A model generated the notes under the pieces. It did no database searches. It was not told the DNA's origin and saw only the letters and a program-made list of their open reading frames with translations. From assembly GCA_022709625.1 (NCBI GenBank), contig JAKLIL010000017.1, forward strand, positions 1 through 12,279: DNA of 12,279 nucleotides, in the 5' to 3' direction. Source of the stretch: Verrucomicrobiota bacterium (GTDB taxonomy: Bacteria; Verrucomicrobiota; Kiritimatiellia; CAIQIC01; Lenti-01). The position numbers were made by a program, and so were the translations under genes. This document shows, piece by piece, positions 1 to 6,309 of this stretch (positions are counted from its first letter, which is position 1; each line of letters starts with the position of its first letter).

Positions 1-890
1 ATTCTGTTTTTATAAAAACAGGAGGTTTCCGGGGCTGGCCCGCGCAGGCGAAAAAATTCCCGCGCGGATCCACGGGGCAGCAAAATCTCGATGGCGCAGG
101 CCGAGGGTTGCGGACACAGGCCGGACCGCTGCAGAAGTTCCTGCTCCCGCGGAGAGAGGACGGCCGCAACGGGCAGCGTGAAGGTCTCTCCGGCATGGCC
201 GAACGCGCAGGCAAAGTCGCGATGGGCCTGGACGTATTGTGCGGGCGTGCCGATGTCCGCCCAGCGGGAGCCGGGCACGAACACGCCCGCAATGCGGTGG
301 TGCCTTCGCTGGCCGCGCCGGTAGGCGGCAATGATCGTGTCGAATCCCTCCGGTGCGATGAAGGGGAGTATGCGTTCATCGAGCAGTTGCACTCCGCAAA
401 AGGTGGCCTGACCGCGTTTTTCATCGTGGAAATCGCGAATCAACCCGTTTTCGCACCGGATGGTTTTGGGGCCGGCGTCGGCGGTGAGCCAGCAGACGGC
501 GAGAGGTTTCAGCTGCTGCCAAGCGCGCAGGAGGGGCGTGGGGTCGAGGTCGGCGACGATGTCGGCGTTGACCAGCCAGAACGGCTCGTCGATGAACCAG
601 CGCGCATTGCGCAGGGCGCCGCCGGTGCCGAGAATGACGGGTTCGTAGACGGCGGAGAGGCGCATCTGCGGGTAGGGCTGACTGCGGAGATAATCGAGGA
701 TGGCCTGGGGGGCGTGGTGGAGATTGATCAGGACTTGGCGCACGCCCCAGGCCGCCAGCATTTCCAGCGTGCGGGCCAACATGGGCTGGCTCCAGAGGGG
801 CAGCATGGCTTTGGGATAATCGCGCGTTAGGGGGCGCAGGCGGGTACCCAGTCCGGCGGCCAGGATGAAGGCTTTGCGGGGAAAACGCAT
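1..890 (-). CDS. Nucleotidyltransferase fused to an aminoglycoside-phosphotransferase-like kinase (3' end outside window)
   Basis: Reading leftward from ATG at 888-890, the frame stays open for 296 codons and leaves the window, so the C-terminus is missing. Residues 1 to about 230 form a sugar-phosphate nucleotidyltransferase (Rossmann-like, COG1208/MurU type). The NTP-binding signature AAGLGTRLRPLT is at 11-22, followed by PKAMLP at 26-31, LGTGGAL at 87-93, the metal-binding aspartate in VNAD at 107-110, and a late WADIGTP motif. After a linker, residues 274-283 read GSAREFFRLR. This resembles the first strands and nucleotide loop of aminoglycoside phosphotransferase-family sugar kinases such as AmgK. 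In pseudomonads AmgK and MurU are separate proteins that turn recycled MurNAc into UDP-MurNAc; here both activities may be in one chain. The real substrate cannot be read from the sequence. No clear Shine-Dalgarno precedes the ATG. The nucleotidyltransferase domain is secure; the kinase half is inferred from a short stretch. Confidence 0.85.
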   Translation of the reverse strand, partial: MRFPRKAFILAAGLGTRLRPLTRDYPKAMLPLWSQPMLARTLEMLAAWGVRQVLINLHHAPQAILDYLRSQPYPQMRLSAVYEPVILGTGGALRNARWFIDEPFWLVNADIVADLDPTPLLRAWQQLKPLAVCWLTADAGPKTIRCENGLIRDFHDEKRGQATFCGVQLLDERILPFIAPEGFDTIIAAYRRGQRRHHRIAGVFVPGSRWADIGTPAQYVQAHRDFACAFGHAGETFTLPVAAVLSPREQELLQRSGLCPQPSACAIEILLPRGSAREFFRLRGPAPETSCFYKNR

Positions 891-953
891 GGAGCAAGAA
901 TATCGGGAGAACGCGGCGCGCGCCATCGGAAAAAGGCCGGCCGGCCTACACGC

Positions 954-987
954 AAAAAACAAGGCCAGAACAAATTCGTTCCGGCCT
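954..987 (-). terminator. Rho-independent terminator after tRNA-fMet
   Basis: On the minus strand AGGCCGGAAC (978-987) pairs with GTTCTGGCCT (962-971) to give a 10-bp stem with one G-U pair. The loop is six bases, and a T-run lies at 954-959. It starts six bases beyond the CCA end of the tRNA, so it should end the tRNA transcript before the nucleotidyltransferase gene. Confidence 0.8.
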
Positions 988-992
988 GAAAT

Positions 993-1067
993 TGGTTGCG
1001 GGACTTGGATTTGAACCAAGGACCTTCAGGGTATGAACCTGACAAGCTACCACTGCTCCATCCCGCA
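993..1067 (-). tRNA. Initiator tRNA-Met (CAU)
   Basis: A full 75-nt cloverleaf can be folded on the minus strand. The acceptor is TGCGGGA/TCCCGCA, the D-stem GAGC/GCTT, the anticodon stem TCAGG/CCTGA with loop TTCATAC (anticodon CAT), and the T-stem CTTGG/CCAAG with loop TTCAAAT. A73 and an encoded CCA follow. Several features mark it as initiator rather than elongator Met or Ile2: the A11:U24 pair in the D-stem, the GGAGCAG..GGTAGC block shared with bacterial fMet tRNAs, and a CGCAACCA 3' end. Position 1:72 is a weak U:A pair instead of the C:A mismatch of E. coli. Only two G:C pairs, not three, stack next to the anticodon loop. Confidence 0.93.
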
Positions 1068-1087
1068 GGTTTTCGAATGTTGGCGCA

Positions 1088-1115
1088 ACCATACAACCGA
1101 CCCATAAAAGCGCAA
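1088..1115 (-). promoter_or_regulatory. Candidate promoter of tRNA-fMet
   Basis: On the minus strand TTGCGC (1110-1115) and TATGGT (1088-1093) are separated by 16 bases. The -10 element ends 20 bases before the mature tRNA, which leaves a leader of about a dozen bases. The -35 match is weak, so the call rests mostly on position. Confidence 0.4.
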
Positions 1116-1118
1116 GGG

Positions 1119-1136
1119 CAAAAACGGCCGCGCCGT
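1119..1136 (-). terminator. Possible short terminator after the DNA methyltransferase gene
   Basis: On the minus strand ACGGC and GCCGT (1124-1136) form a 5-bp GC stem around a three-base loop, followed directly by a run of Ts (+ strand As at 1120-1124). It lies about 55 bases beyond the methyltransferase stop and just upstream of the tRNA promoter. The stem is short, so this is tentative. Confidence 0.4.
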
Positions 1137-1191
1137 GGCTGGGGCGGGTCCGGCGCATCCGGGAGGATGGCAATCCGCCCCTGAAGGCGAA

Positions 1192-2319
1192 TCAGCCGGC
1201 GTGCGCGTGTTGCGCGGCCAAGGCCTTGATAATTTCCCGGCCCAGCGCCAGCGCGAGCAGGGGCGGTACGGCGTTGCCAATCTGCAGGTTTTTCTGGATC
1301 CGGGAACCTGTGAACCGATACCCGTCGGGAAAACCCTGAAGCCGCGCGCCTTCGCGCGTGGTGAGGCCGCGATCCACGAGGGGGTGAATGCACCGGCTGC
1401 TGCTGGGCGTGCCGAAATTGCGCGTAATGGTGGTCGATGGCCGATTCCACCACAGGCGGGCATAGGTGTTGGCGAAATACGAGCGGGGGCGCAATTCTTG
1501 CGGCACGTCGGCGATGGTGCCGCCGGGGGGCACATGGGCCATCACTGCCATCAGCTTGTCCCCGTGCCAAGGGCCTGCGTGTTCGGTCAACGTTTGGCCG
1601 GCGTCTTTGCGCATCCGCGTTTGATAGCCGTTGCGCGGCGGCCGGAGATACCGATCGCTGGATTCGCCCGATTTCACCACGGGCAGGTCGGACAGGGCGT
1701 CCGCGAGGGTGAGATAGTCCTTGCGGGCGAACAGGTCGGTGGATTTGCCGTGGGTCGGCGGCGGAAAGCGGAAGGGCGTTCCTTCGCGGAAGGCGACGAC
1801 GAACGTGCGTTCCCGGGATTGGGGTACGCCGTAATCCATCGCATTGAGAATGGCGCAATGCCGATCGGCATAGCCGCGGTCCTGCAGCCCTTGGCACAAC
1901 GCTTGGAATGCCCGGCCGCCGTACATGCGGCGAAACCCGCCGACGTTCTCGAACAGCACTGCACGTGGACGAATGGTTCCGACAAGATCGAGAAACGCGT
2001 GGAACAGACGGTTGCGGGGGTCGTTTTCGTTCTTTTTGCCGACGGTGCTGAAGCCTTGGCAGGGCGGCCCGCCGGCGACCATGTCGACGCCGTGCGCGGC
2101 GGCGAGCAGTTTCCGGCGAACCCCGGCGTCAAGGATGTCGCCGGGCACCACCGCGGTCTCGGGGTGGTTGCGCGCGTAAGTCGCCGCGAAAACCTGCTCG
2201 TATTCGTTGGCGGCCTGGGCCCGGAATCCCGCCCAGGTCAGCCCGAGGCCCAATCCGCCGGCCCCCGCGAACAAATCGAGGACGGAGGGGCGTTGCGTTC
2301 TACCGTTTTGTTTCGTCAC
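1192..2319 (-). CDS. DNA (cytosine-5-)-methyltransferase
   Basis: A complete 375-residue C5-cytosine DNA methyltransferase of the Dcm/HhaI family, transferring methyl from S-adenosylmethionine to cytosine in a specific duplex site. The motifs are in normal order: motif I LDLFAGAGG (14-22, SAM binding), motif IV GGPPCQGFS (83-91) with catalytic Cys87, motif VI ENV (124-126), motif VIII VPQSRER (165-171), a variable target-recognition region of about 120 residues, motif IX with RLQGFPD, and motif X GNAVPP (348-353). Length and order are typical of an active single-domain enzyme. The start is GTG at 2317-2319 with no strong Shine-Dalgarno. No restriction endonuclease, Vsr nuclease or specificity gene adjoins it; neighbours are a tRNA downstream and gdhA upstream, separated by terminators. 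It is therefore probably a solitary, possibly regulatory or anti-restriction, methylase. The recognition site cannot be predicted from the sequence. Confidence 0.95.
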   Translation of the reverse strand: MTKQNGRTQRPSVLDLFAGAGGLGLGLTWAGFRAQAANEYEQVFAATYARNHPETAVVPGDILDAGVRRKLLAAAHGVDMVAGGPPCQGFSTVGKKNENDPRNRLFHAFLDLVGTIRPRAVLFENVGGFRRMYGGRAFQALCQGLQDRGYADRHCAILNAMDYGVPQSRERTFVVAFREGTPFRFPPPTHGKSTDLFARKDYLTLADALSDLPVVKSGESSDRYLRPPRNGYQTRMRKDAGQTLTEHAGPWHGDKLMAVMAHVPPGGTIADVPQELRPRSYFANTYARLWWNRPSTTITRNFGTPSSSRCIHPLVDRGLTTREGARLQGFPDGYRFTGSRIQKNLQIGNAVPPLLALALGREIIKALAAQHAHAG

Positions 2320-2381
2320 GACACCCGCGGGATATATGCCAGTTTCCGGGTCCTGCCAAGGCGGGAATTGCGCGCCGCGAC

Positions 2382-2419
2382 GCGAAAACGAAACGCCCCA
2401 GCCGCGCGCGGCTGGGGCG
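2382..2419 (-). terminator. Strong intrinsic terminator after gdhA
   Basis: Bases 2394-2419 form a perfect 26-bp palindrome with arms CGCCCCAGCCGCG and CGCGGCTGGGGCG. On the minus strand it is followed by a T-rich tract (TTTCGTTTTCG, 2383-2393). It begins about 33 bases past the gdhA stop codon and separates gdhA from the methyltransferase gene. Confidence 0.8.
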
Positions 2420-2451
2420 CAGAACCCGACGGGAGGGGATCCGAGTCGGGC

Positions 2452-3789
2452 CTAGACCAAACCCTGGTCGAGCATGGCGTCGGCGACCTTGACGAAACCG
2501 GCGATGTTGGCGCCGACGACGTAGTTGCCGGGCTGGCCGTATTCCTTGGCGGTTTCGTGGGCGCTGTGGTGGATGGCGACCATGATCTGGTGGAGGCGGG
2601 CTTCCACTTCCGGGCGAGTCCAGTTGATGTGCATGGCGTTCTGAGCCATTTCAAGGCCGGAGGTGGCCACGCCGCCGGCATTCGCGGCCTTGCCGGGGCC
2701 GTAGAGCACCTTGTTGTTCAGGAAGACGTCCACCCCTTCGGGGGTCGACGGCATGTTGGCGCCTTCGGCGACCAGCTTGCAGCCGTTCTTGACGAGGGCG
2801 GCGGCGTCGGCGCCGCTGATCTCGTTTTGGGTGGCGCTGGGGAACGCGGCATCGCAGGGGATGCTCCAGGGATTCCGCCCTTCGAGGTATTCGCATTTGA
2901 ACTTCTTGGCGTATTCCGAAATCCGGCCGCGCTTGACGTTCTTCAACTCCATCGCGAACGCGAGTTTCTCGGCGTCGATGCCGTGCTTGTCGTGGATGCT
3001 GCCGCCGGAGTCGGAGAGCGAGACCACCTTGCCGCCGAGCTGGTTGATTTTTTCGACGGTGTACTGCGCGACGTTGCCGGAGCCGGAAACCGTGCAGACC
3101 TTGCCGGCGAACGTGTCGCCGCGGGTCTTGAGCATTTCCTCGGCGAAGAACACGCAACCGTAGCCGGTGGCCTCGGGCCGGATGAGCGAGCCGCCCCACT
3201 TGAGGCCCTTGCCGGTCAGCACGCCGGTGAATTCGTTGCGAAGGCGCTTGTATTGGCCGAACAGGTAGCCGATTTCGCGGCCGCCGACGCCAATGTCGCC
3301 CGCGGGCACGTCGGTGTGCGGGCCGATGTGCTTACCCAGTTCCGTCATGAACGACTGGCAGAAGCGCATGACTTCGTTGTCGGACTTGCCCTTGGGGTCG
3401 AAGTCGGATCCGCCCTTGCCGCCGCCCATGGGCAGGGTGGTCAGCGAGTTCTTGAAGATCTGCTCGAAGCCGAGGAATTTCAGGATGGAGAGATTGACGG
3501 AGGGGTGGAAGCGCAGGCCGCCCTTGTAGGGGCCGATGGCGCTGTTGAACTCGATGCGGAAGCCGCGGTTGACGCGGTAGTTGCCGGCGTCGTCGATCCA
3601 CGGCACGCGGAACACGATTTGGCGCTCGGGTTCGACGAGGCGTTCGAGAATGCGGCCCGCCTGGTATTTCTTGTGGCGGGCGACGACGGGCTCGAGGGTT
3701 TCGAGCACTTCGCGGGCGGCCTGGAGGAATTCCGGCTCGCCGGGATTGCGGCTTTGCAGCTGGGTCAGGACTTCCTGGACGTAACTCAT
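2452..3789 (-). CDS. gdhA: NADP-specific glutamate dehydrogenase
   Basis: A complete 445-residue hexameric-type glutamate dehydrogenase, close in length and motifs to E. coli GdhA (447 residues). It catalyses reductive amination of 2-oxoglutarate with ammonium to L-glutamate, a cytoplasmic route of nitrogen assimilation. Visible landmarks are the substrate-binding stretch FNSAIGPYKGGLRFHP (81-96), the catalytic-lysine motif LPMGGGKGGSDFDP (119-132, Lys125), and the Rossmann nucleotide loop SGSGNVA (235-241). The SLSDSGG stretch after the second strand fits the biosynthetic NADPH-using branch; coenzyme choice is inferred from family similarity. The ATG at 3787-3789 has a good Shine-Dalgarno (AAGGAGA, 3795-3801) six bases ahead. 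It is transcribed divergently from an NrpR-family regulator gene with a palindrome between them, which suggests nitrogen- or 2-oxoglutarate-responsive repression. Confidence 0.98.
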   Translation of the reverse strand: MSYVQEVLTQLQSRNPGEPEFLQAAREVLETLEPVVARHKKYQAGRILERLVEPERQIVFRVPWIDDAGNYRVNRGFRIEFNSAIGPYKGGLRFHPSVNLSILKFLGFEQIFKNSLTTLPMGGGKGGSDFDPKGKSDNEVMRFCQSFMTELGKHIGPHTDVPAGDIGVGGREIGYLFGQYKRLRNEFTGVLTGKGLKWGGSLIRPEATGYGCVFFAEEMLKTRGDTFAGKVCTVSGSGNVAQYTVEKINQLGGKVVSLSDSGGSIHDKHGIDAEKLAFAMELKNVKRGRISEYAKKFKCEYLEGRNPWSIPCDAAFPSATQNEISGADAAALVKNGCKLVAEGANMPSTPEGVDVFLNNKVLYGPGKAANAGGVATSGLEMAQNAMHINWTRPEVEARLHQIMVAIHHSAHETAKEYGQPGNYVVGANIAGFVKVADAMLDQGLV

Positions 3790-3794
3790 CGGGG

Positions 3795-3801
3795 TCTCCT
3801 T
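3795..3801 (-). promoter_or_regulatory. Ribosome-binding site of gdhA
   Basis: AAGGAGA on the minus strand lies five bases upstream of the ATG at 3789. It is the clearest Shine-Dalgarno in the window and fixes the gdhA start. Confidence 0.8.
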
Positions 3802-3913
3802 GGGGTGGATTGTTGGGCGGCGGGCCGAAGCCTTCTACCCGGTAATTTTTGGCCGTAAAAATGGGGGAGAAGTCGCATTCGTTCAATAATAATGGGTATA
3901 TATTTTTCAAGAT

Positions 3914-3929
3914 ACGGCAATATTGCCGT
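3914..3929. promoter_or_regulatory. Perfect 16-bp palindrome, candidate NrpR operator
   Basis: ACGGCAATATTGCCGT is perfectly self-complementary. It lies 125 bp upstream of gdhA and 183 bp upstream of the regulator, beside the AT-rich block presumed to contain the gdhA promoter. Characterised archaeal NrpR proteins bind short palindromes as dimers (GGAA-N6-TTCC is the Methanococcus maripaludis nif operator). This one differs in sequence but has the same style of architecture. Its role as the regulator's binding site is inferred from position and symmetry only. Confidence 0.55.
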
Positions 3930-3953
3930 TTACATGGCCGATAGATTCGGTTT

Positions 3954-3961
3954 ATACGGCA
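3954..3961 (+). promoter_or_regulatory. Half-site copy of the palindrome
   Basis: ATACGGCA repeats exactly the left shoulder of the palindrome (ATACGGCA at 3912-3919). The offset is 42 bp, equal to four turns of B-DNA. It could be a secondary binding site on the nrpR side; an 8-base match may also be chance. Confidence 0.3.
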
Positions 3962-4057
3962 CTTGGACGGTAGGGAAAAACAACCAGTGGAGTGAAAAAT
4001 AAAAGGCAGGAATGACAAGACGGGCAATAAGCTTGTTTTTTCCGACCTCTTCTACCC

Positions 4058-4106
4058 CTTGAATTCTGAGCTTTGACCCCTGACTCCGAATCCTAGCCCC
4101 TAATCA
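4058..4106 (-). repeat. Intergenic GAATTC/GGAGTCA-type repeat upstream of nrpR
   Basis: On the minus strand this segment contains GGAGTCAGGGGTCA and CAGAATTCAAG, the same words that build the array downstream of the regulator gene at 5141-5250, but in opposite orientation. It ends only a few bases before the regulator's start codon, so it would be in its leader. Confidence 0.5.
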
Positions 4107-4111
4107 CGGAA

Positions 4112-5131
4112 ATGAAACTCACTCCCAACGAGATCAAGCAGCGCATCCTGAAAGTCCTCCATCGGCTCGGCCGGCCGGCCGGGGCTTCGCAGATGGCGGA
4201 ATTGCTGCGTGGCTGGGGCGTGGACCTGAGCGAACGCAGCATCCGGCTCCATTTGCTGCGGCTCGACCGGGAAGGGTTGACGCAGTTGCAGAGCCGGCGG
4301 GCGGGGCGCATTCTGACCGCCAAGGGCAAGGCCGAGTTGGAGCAGGGGGACGTAATGGAGCGGATGGGCTTCATTGCGGGCCAGATCGACGAACTGAACT
4401 ACCGCATGGGCTTCAGCCTGCGCGCGGGCATGGGCACGCTGGTCGTGAACACCACGCTGCTGGCGGCGCGGGACGAAGTCGCGGCGCTCGACATCGTCCG
4501 GCCGGTGTTCGCCGCGCGGCTCGGGATGGGCTCGCGCCTATTGATGCTGCGGGCGGGGGCGACCTATGACGCGGCGCGGGCGGCCATCGTGCCGCGGGGT
4601 AAAATCGCGATGGTGACCATCTGCAGCGTGACGCTGAACGGGATTCTGCTGAAAGAGGGGATTCCGGTGACGTCGCGGTACGGCGGCCTGCTGGAATTCC
4701 GGAACCGCCTGCCGGCGCGCTTCGTGGAGTTGTTGGAATACGGGGGCACGACGCAGGACCCGCTGGAGCTGTTCATCCGGGCGAAGATGACGAGTGTGCG
4801 CGCCTGCGAACGCATGGGGAACGGGCGCGTGGGCGCGAGCTTCCGCGAATTCCCGTCGGTGGCGCTGCCGGCGGTGCTGAAAATCCGCGACCAATTGCGG
4901 CTGCTGGGGCTCGACGGCATCCTGGCGGTGGGCGTGCCGAACCAGCCGCTGTTTGGCATTCCGGTGGGCGAAGGCCGGACGGGGCTCGTCGTGCTGGGCG
5001 GGCTCAATCCGGCGGCCGCGCTGGAAGAAGCCGGCGTGGCGAGCGAAAACCGCTCGCTGGCGGGCTTGCTGGAATACCGGCAGTTTCCGGAGTTCCGCCA
5101 CCTGAACATGTGGACGAGGCGCGGCGAATAG
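4112..5131 (+). CDS. nrpR: NrpR-family nitrogen regulator (winged helix + NrpR effector domain)
   Basis: A complete 339-residue transcription repressor. Residues about 5-75 form an N-terminal winged helix with a plausible recognition helix (SERSIRLHLLRL, 40-51) and a wing (GRILTAKG, 65-72). Residues about 80-335 are one NrpR domain (DUF128). Family signatures include the GMGTLVVN strand (106-113), CSVTLNGILLKEGIPV (171-186), GTTQDPLELFIRAKMTSV (212-229) and the late GLNPAAALEEAG. In methanogens NrpR represses nitrogen-assimilation genes and is released by 2-oxoglutarate; M. maripaludis carries two effector domains, this protein one. The ATG at 4112 is the first possible start after an in-frame TAG 12 bases upstream; it has no good Shine-Dalgarno. 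Divergence from gdhA, whose substrate is 2-oxoglutarate, suggests gdhA is its target. Family membership is confident; effector and target are inferred. Confidence 0.92.
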   Translation: MKLTPNEIKQRILKVLHRLGRPAGASQMAELLRGWGVDLSERSIRLHLLRLDREGLTQLQSRRAGRILTAKGKAELEQGDVMERMGFIAGQIDELNYRMGFSLRAGMGTLVVNTTLLAARDEVAALDIVRPVFAARLGMGSRLLMLRAGATYDAARAAIVPRGKIAMVTICSVTLNGILLKEGIPVTSRYGGLLEFRNRLPARFVELLEYGGTTQDPLELFIRAKMTSVRACERMGNGRVGASFREFPSVALPAVLKIRDQLRLLGLDGILAVGVPNQPLFGIPVGEGRTGLVVLGGLNPAAALEEAGVASENRSLAGLLEYRQFPEFRHLNMWTRRGE

Positions 5132-5140
5132 CGCCGCGCC
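5118..5140. terminator. GC hairpin spanning the nrpR stop codon
   Basis: GGCGCGGC (5118-5125) pairs with GCCGCGCC (5133-5140) around a seven-base loop that contains most of the TAG stop. There is no T-run after it, so it may not terminate transcription by itself. It lies at the convergent junction with the UPF0316 gene. Confidence 0.3.
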
Positions 5141-5250
5141 GAATTCAGAATTCAAGAGTCAGAATTCAGGAGTCAGAATTCAGAATATTGAACACATCAG
5201 CCCGAGGGCCGAGGCCAGAATTCAGGGGTCGGAAGTTGGAATTCGGAATG
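5141..5250 (+). repeat. Intergenic tandem repeat, 14-bp unit GAATTCARGAGTCA
   Basis: Two near-perfect 14-bp units (5148-5161 and 5162-5175) are bracketed by further GAATTC words at 5141 and 5176. Degenerate copies follow at 5218-5231 (GAATTCAGGGGTCG) and at 5239. The array fills most of the 186-bp gap between the convergent nrpR and UPF0316 genes. Related words occur in inverted orientation upstream of nrpR. The rest of the gap (5251-5317) shows no gene. Confidence 0.7.
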
Positions 5251-5317
5251 GGACCCTCCTGGCCTCTGCCATCCGACCTCTCCCCCTGCATCCCGAACCC
5301 TGGATCCGGCGCCCCCG

Positions 5318-5869
5318 TCAGACCGGCATGCGGACCTTGCCGGCGCCGGTAGTCGCGGTGGCGTAGGCGGGCGGGATGTCGCGGGCGTGGCGGACGTCCT
5401 CGATGGTGTAGAACGCGGTCGCGTCGAATTCCTTCAGGTAATGCTGGAACTCGCCGAGCCGCTTGCGGGGCAGGAGGGCGACGAGGACCTGCACGGGGCC
5501 GCGGGCCCCCTGCGCATCCTGCTGGGTGACGCCGAAGCCGGCCGCGGAAAGCCTCTGCATCAGACTGGCGATCGGCTTGTGGGAAATCACGCGGACCAGT
5601 GACCAGCCGACAGCGAGCCGTTCCTCGAGCAGCATGCCGGCGAACGTGCCGCAGGTGAAGCCGAACGCATAGGCGACGTAGGTCAGCAGGTGCTGCTCGC
5701 CGGTCAGGATGCGCGAGACGACGACGATCCAGATGAACACCTCGGTGAAGCCGCAAGCGGCGGCGAGGTATTTGCGGCCGCGGGCGATGAACGCCACGCG
5801 CAACGTGCCCATGCTGACGTCGCAGATGCGCGCCACGACGATGAACAGCATTTGGAAGGCTAGATGCAT
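5318..5869 (-). CDS. UPF0316/DUF2179-family membrane protein
   Basis: A 183-residue protein resembling Bacillus YebE/UPF0316, whose function is not established. It has three hydrophobic segments: about residues 5-27 (QMLFIVVARICDVSMGTLRV), about 35-56 (ACGFTEVFIWIVVVSRIL) and about 61-83 (LTYVAYAFGFTCGTFAGMLL). An EERLAVG stretch characteristic of the family follows. A soluble C-terminal domain of about 90 residues (DUF2179-like, from VISHKPIASLMQRL onward) is probably cytoplasmic. The start at ATG 5867-5869 gives the family's usual length and places the first membrane segment near the N-terminus. AGGG lies six bases upstream. A start at 6043 is open but would add a non-homologous tail. It converges with the nrpR-like gene; nothing in the context indicates its role. 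Confidence 0.88.
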   Translation of the reverse strand: MHLAFQMLFIVVARICDVSMGTLRVAFIARGRKYLAAACGFTEVFIWIVVVSRILTGEQHLLTYVAYAFGFTCGTFAGMLLEERLAVGWSLVRVISHKPIASLMQRLSAAGFGVTQQDAQGARGPVQVLVALLPRKRLGEFQHYLKEFDATAFYTIEDVRHARDIPPAYATATTGAGKVRMPV

Positions 5870-6309
5870 GGGGGCCCTATCTACCATCGGCGTCGGCGCA
5901 TGGCAAGCCGCGGCTGGTCCAGATCGGTTGGCGCCTGACCCGTTCCATTCTGCGTGCGGGCCGCATCGGGTTGCGGGGTTGTCGGAACGACCCTGCGCAT
6001 ATCCGCAACATGTGGCCGCCCGGCACAACGACGACCCGGGCAAGGGGGCGGTGGCCTTCCTTTTGCCAAGACCGAAAACAACAATAAGGTCTCTTTCAAT
6101 AATATGTTGTTAACGGCGGTGAATCCGGGACGAAAAACGGTCTAACAAGCGTTTTTCCTTGCGATTATAGTGGAAACAGCCAGGCGCGACCGAGCCGACG
6201 GGTGGCGCCATATTAAAACAAGATAAACGCCAAACGTTATTTTTACCGCGAACTCGTTGACAGGCAATAGGGAGCGCGAATATGCGCGTGGATAGGACGA
6301 CGGTATCCA
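5870..6309. other. Intergenic region between divergent UPF0316 and giant surface-protein genes
   Basis: About 440 bp with no supportable gene. The left half (5870-6060) is GC-rich with only short conflicting ORFs. The right half (6065-6262) is AT-richer and is the likely promoter zone for both genes. Two weak inverted repeats are visible: AACAACA (6077-6083) with TGTTGTT (6105-6111), and GAAAAACG (6132-6139) with CGTTTTTC (6150-6157). I recognise no riboswitch or RNA gene. Confidence 0.5.
6257..6285 (+). promoter_or_regulatory. Possible promoter of the giant surface-protein gene
   Basis: A perfect -35 hexamer TTGACA (6257-6262) is followed 17 bases later by ATATGC, a poor -10. If used, transcription would begin around 6292. 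That would exclude the ATG at 6282 and leave a very short leader before the GTG at 6310. The weak -10 keeps this tentative. Confidence 0.25.

Larger units (their letters stand above)
3790..4111. promoter_or_regulatory. Divergent gdhA-nrpR control region
   Basis: This 322-bp stretch has no convincing gene and is markedly AT-richer than its surroundings, especially 3880-4015. It must hold promoters for both gdhA (minus) and the nrpR-like gene (plus). On the minus strand an AT-rich block (TTGAAAAATATATACCC, 3894-3910) just after the palindrome is the likeliest gdhA promoter area, but no -35/-10 pair with good spacing stands out. The segment next to the regulator (about 4058-4106) is a repeat. 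Confidence 0.55.

Noticed and set aside
934..947. 14-bp palindrome AGGCCGGCCGGCCT next to the tRNA terminator
   Set aside because: It has no loop or T-run of its own and is a simple GC-rich string; the hairpin at 962-987 explains termination.
1135..3858. 907-codon plus-strand ORF
   Set aside because: It is the antisense shadow of the methyltransferase and gdhA, both of which carry complete catalytic motifs on the minus strand.
5141..5250. CRISPR-like array
   Set aside because: The units are 14 bp, directly adjacent without spacers, and no cas gene is present.
6132..6157. GAAAAACG...CGTTTTTC inverted repeat as a terminator or riboswitch stem
   Set aside because: The stem is AT-rich, has a ten-base loop and no following T-run, and no gene ends just before it. 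I cannot assign a function.
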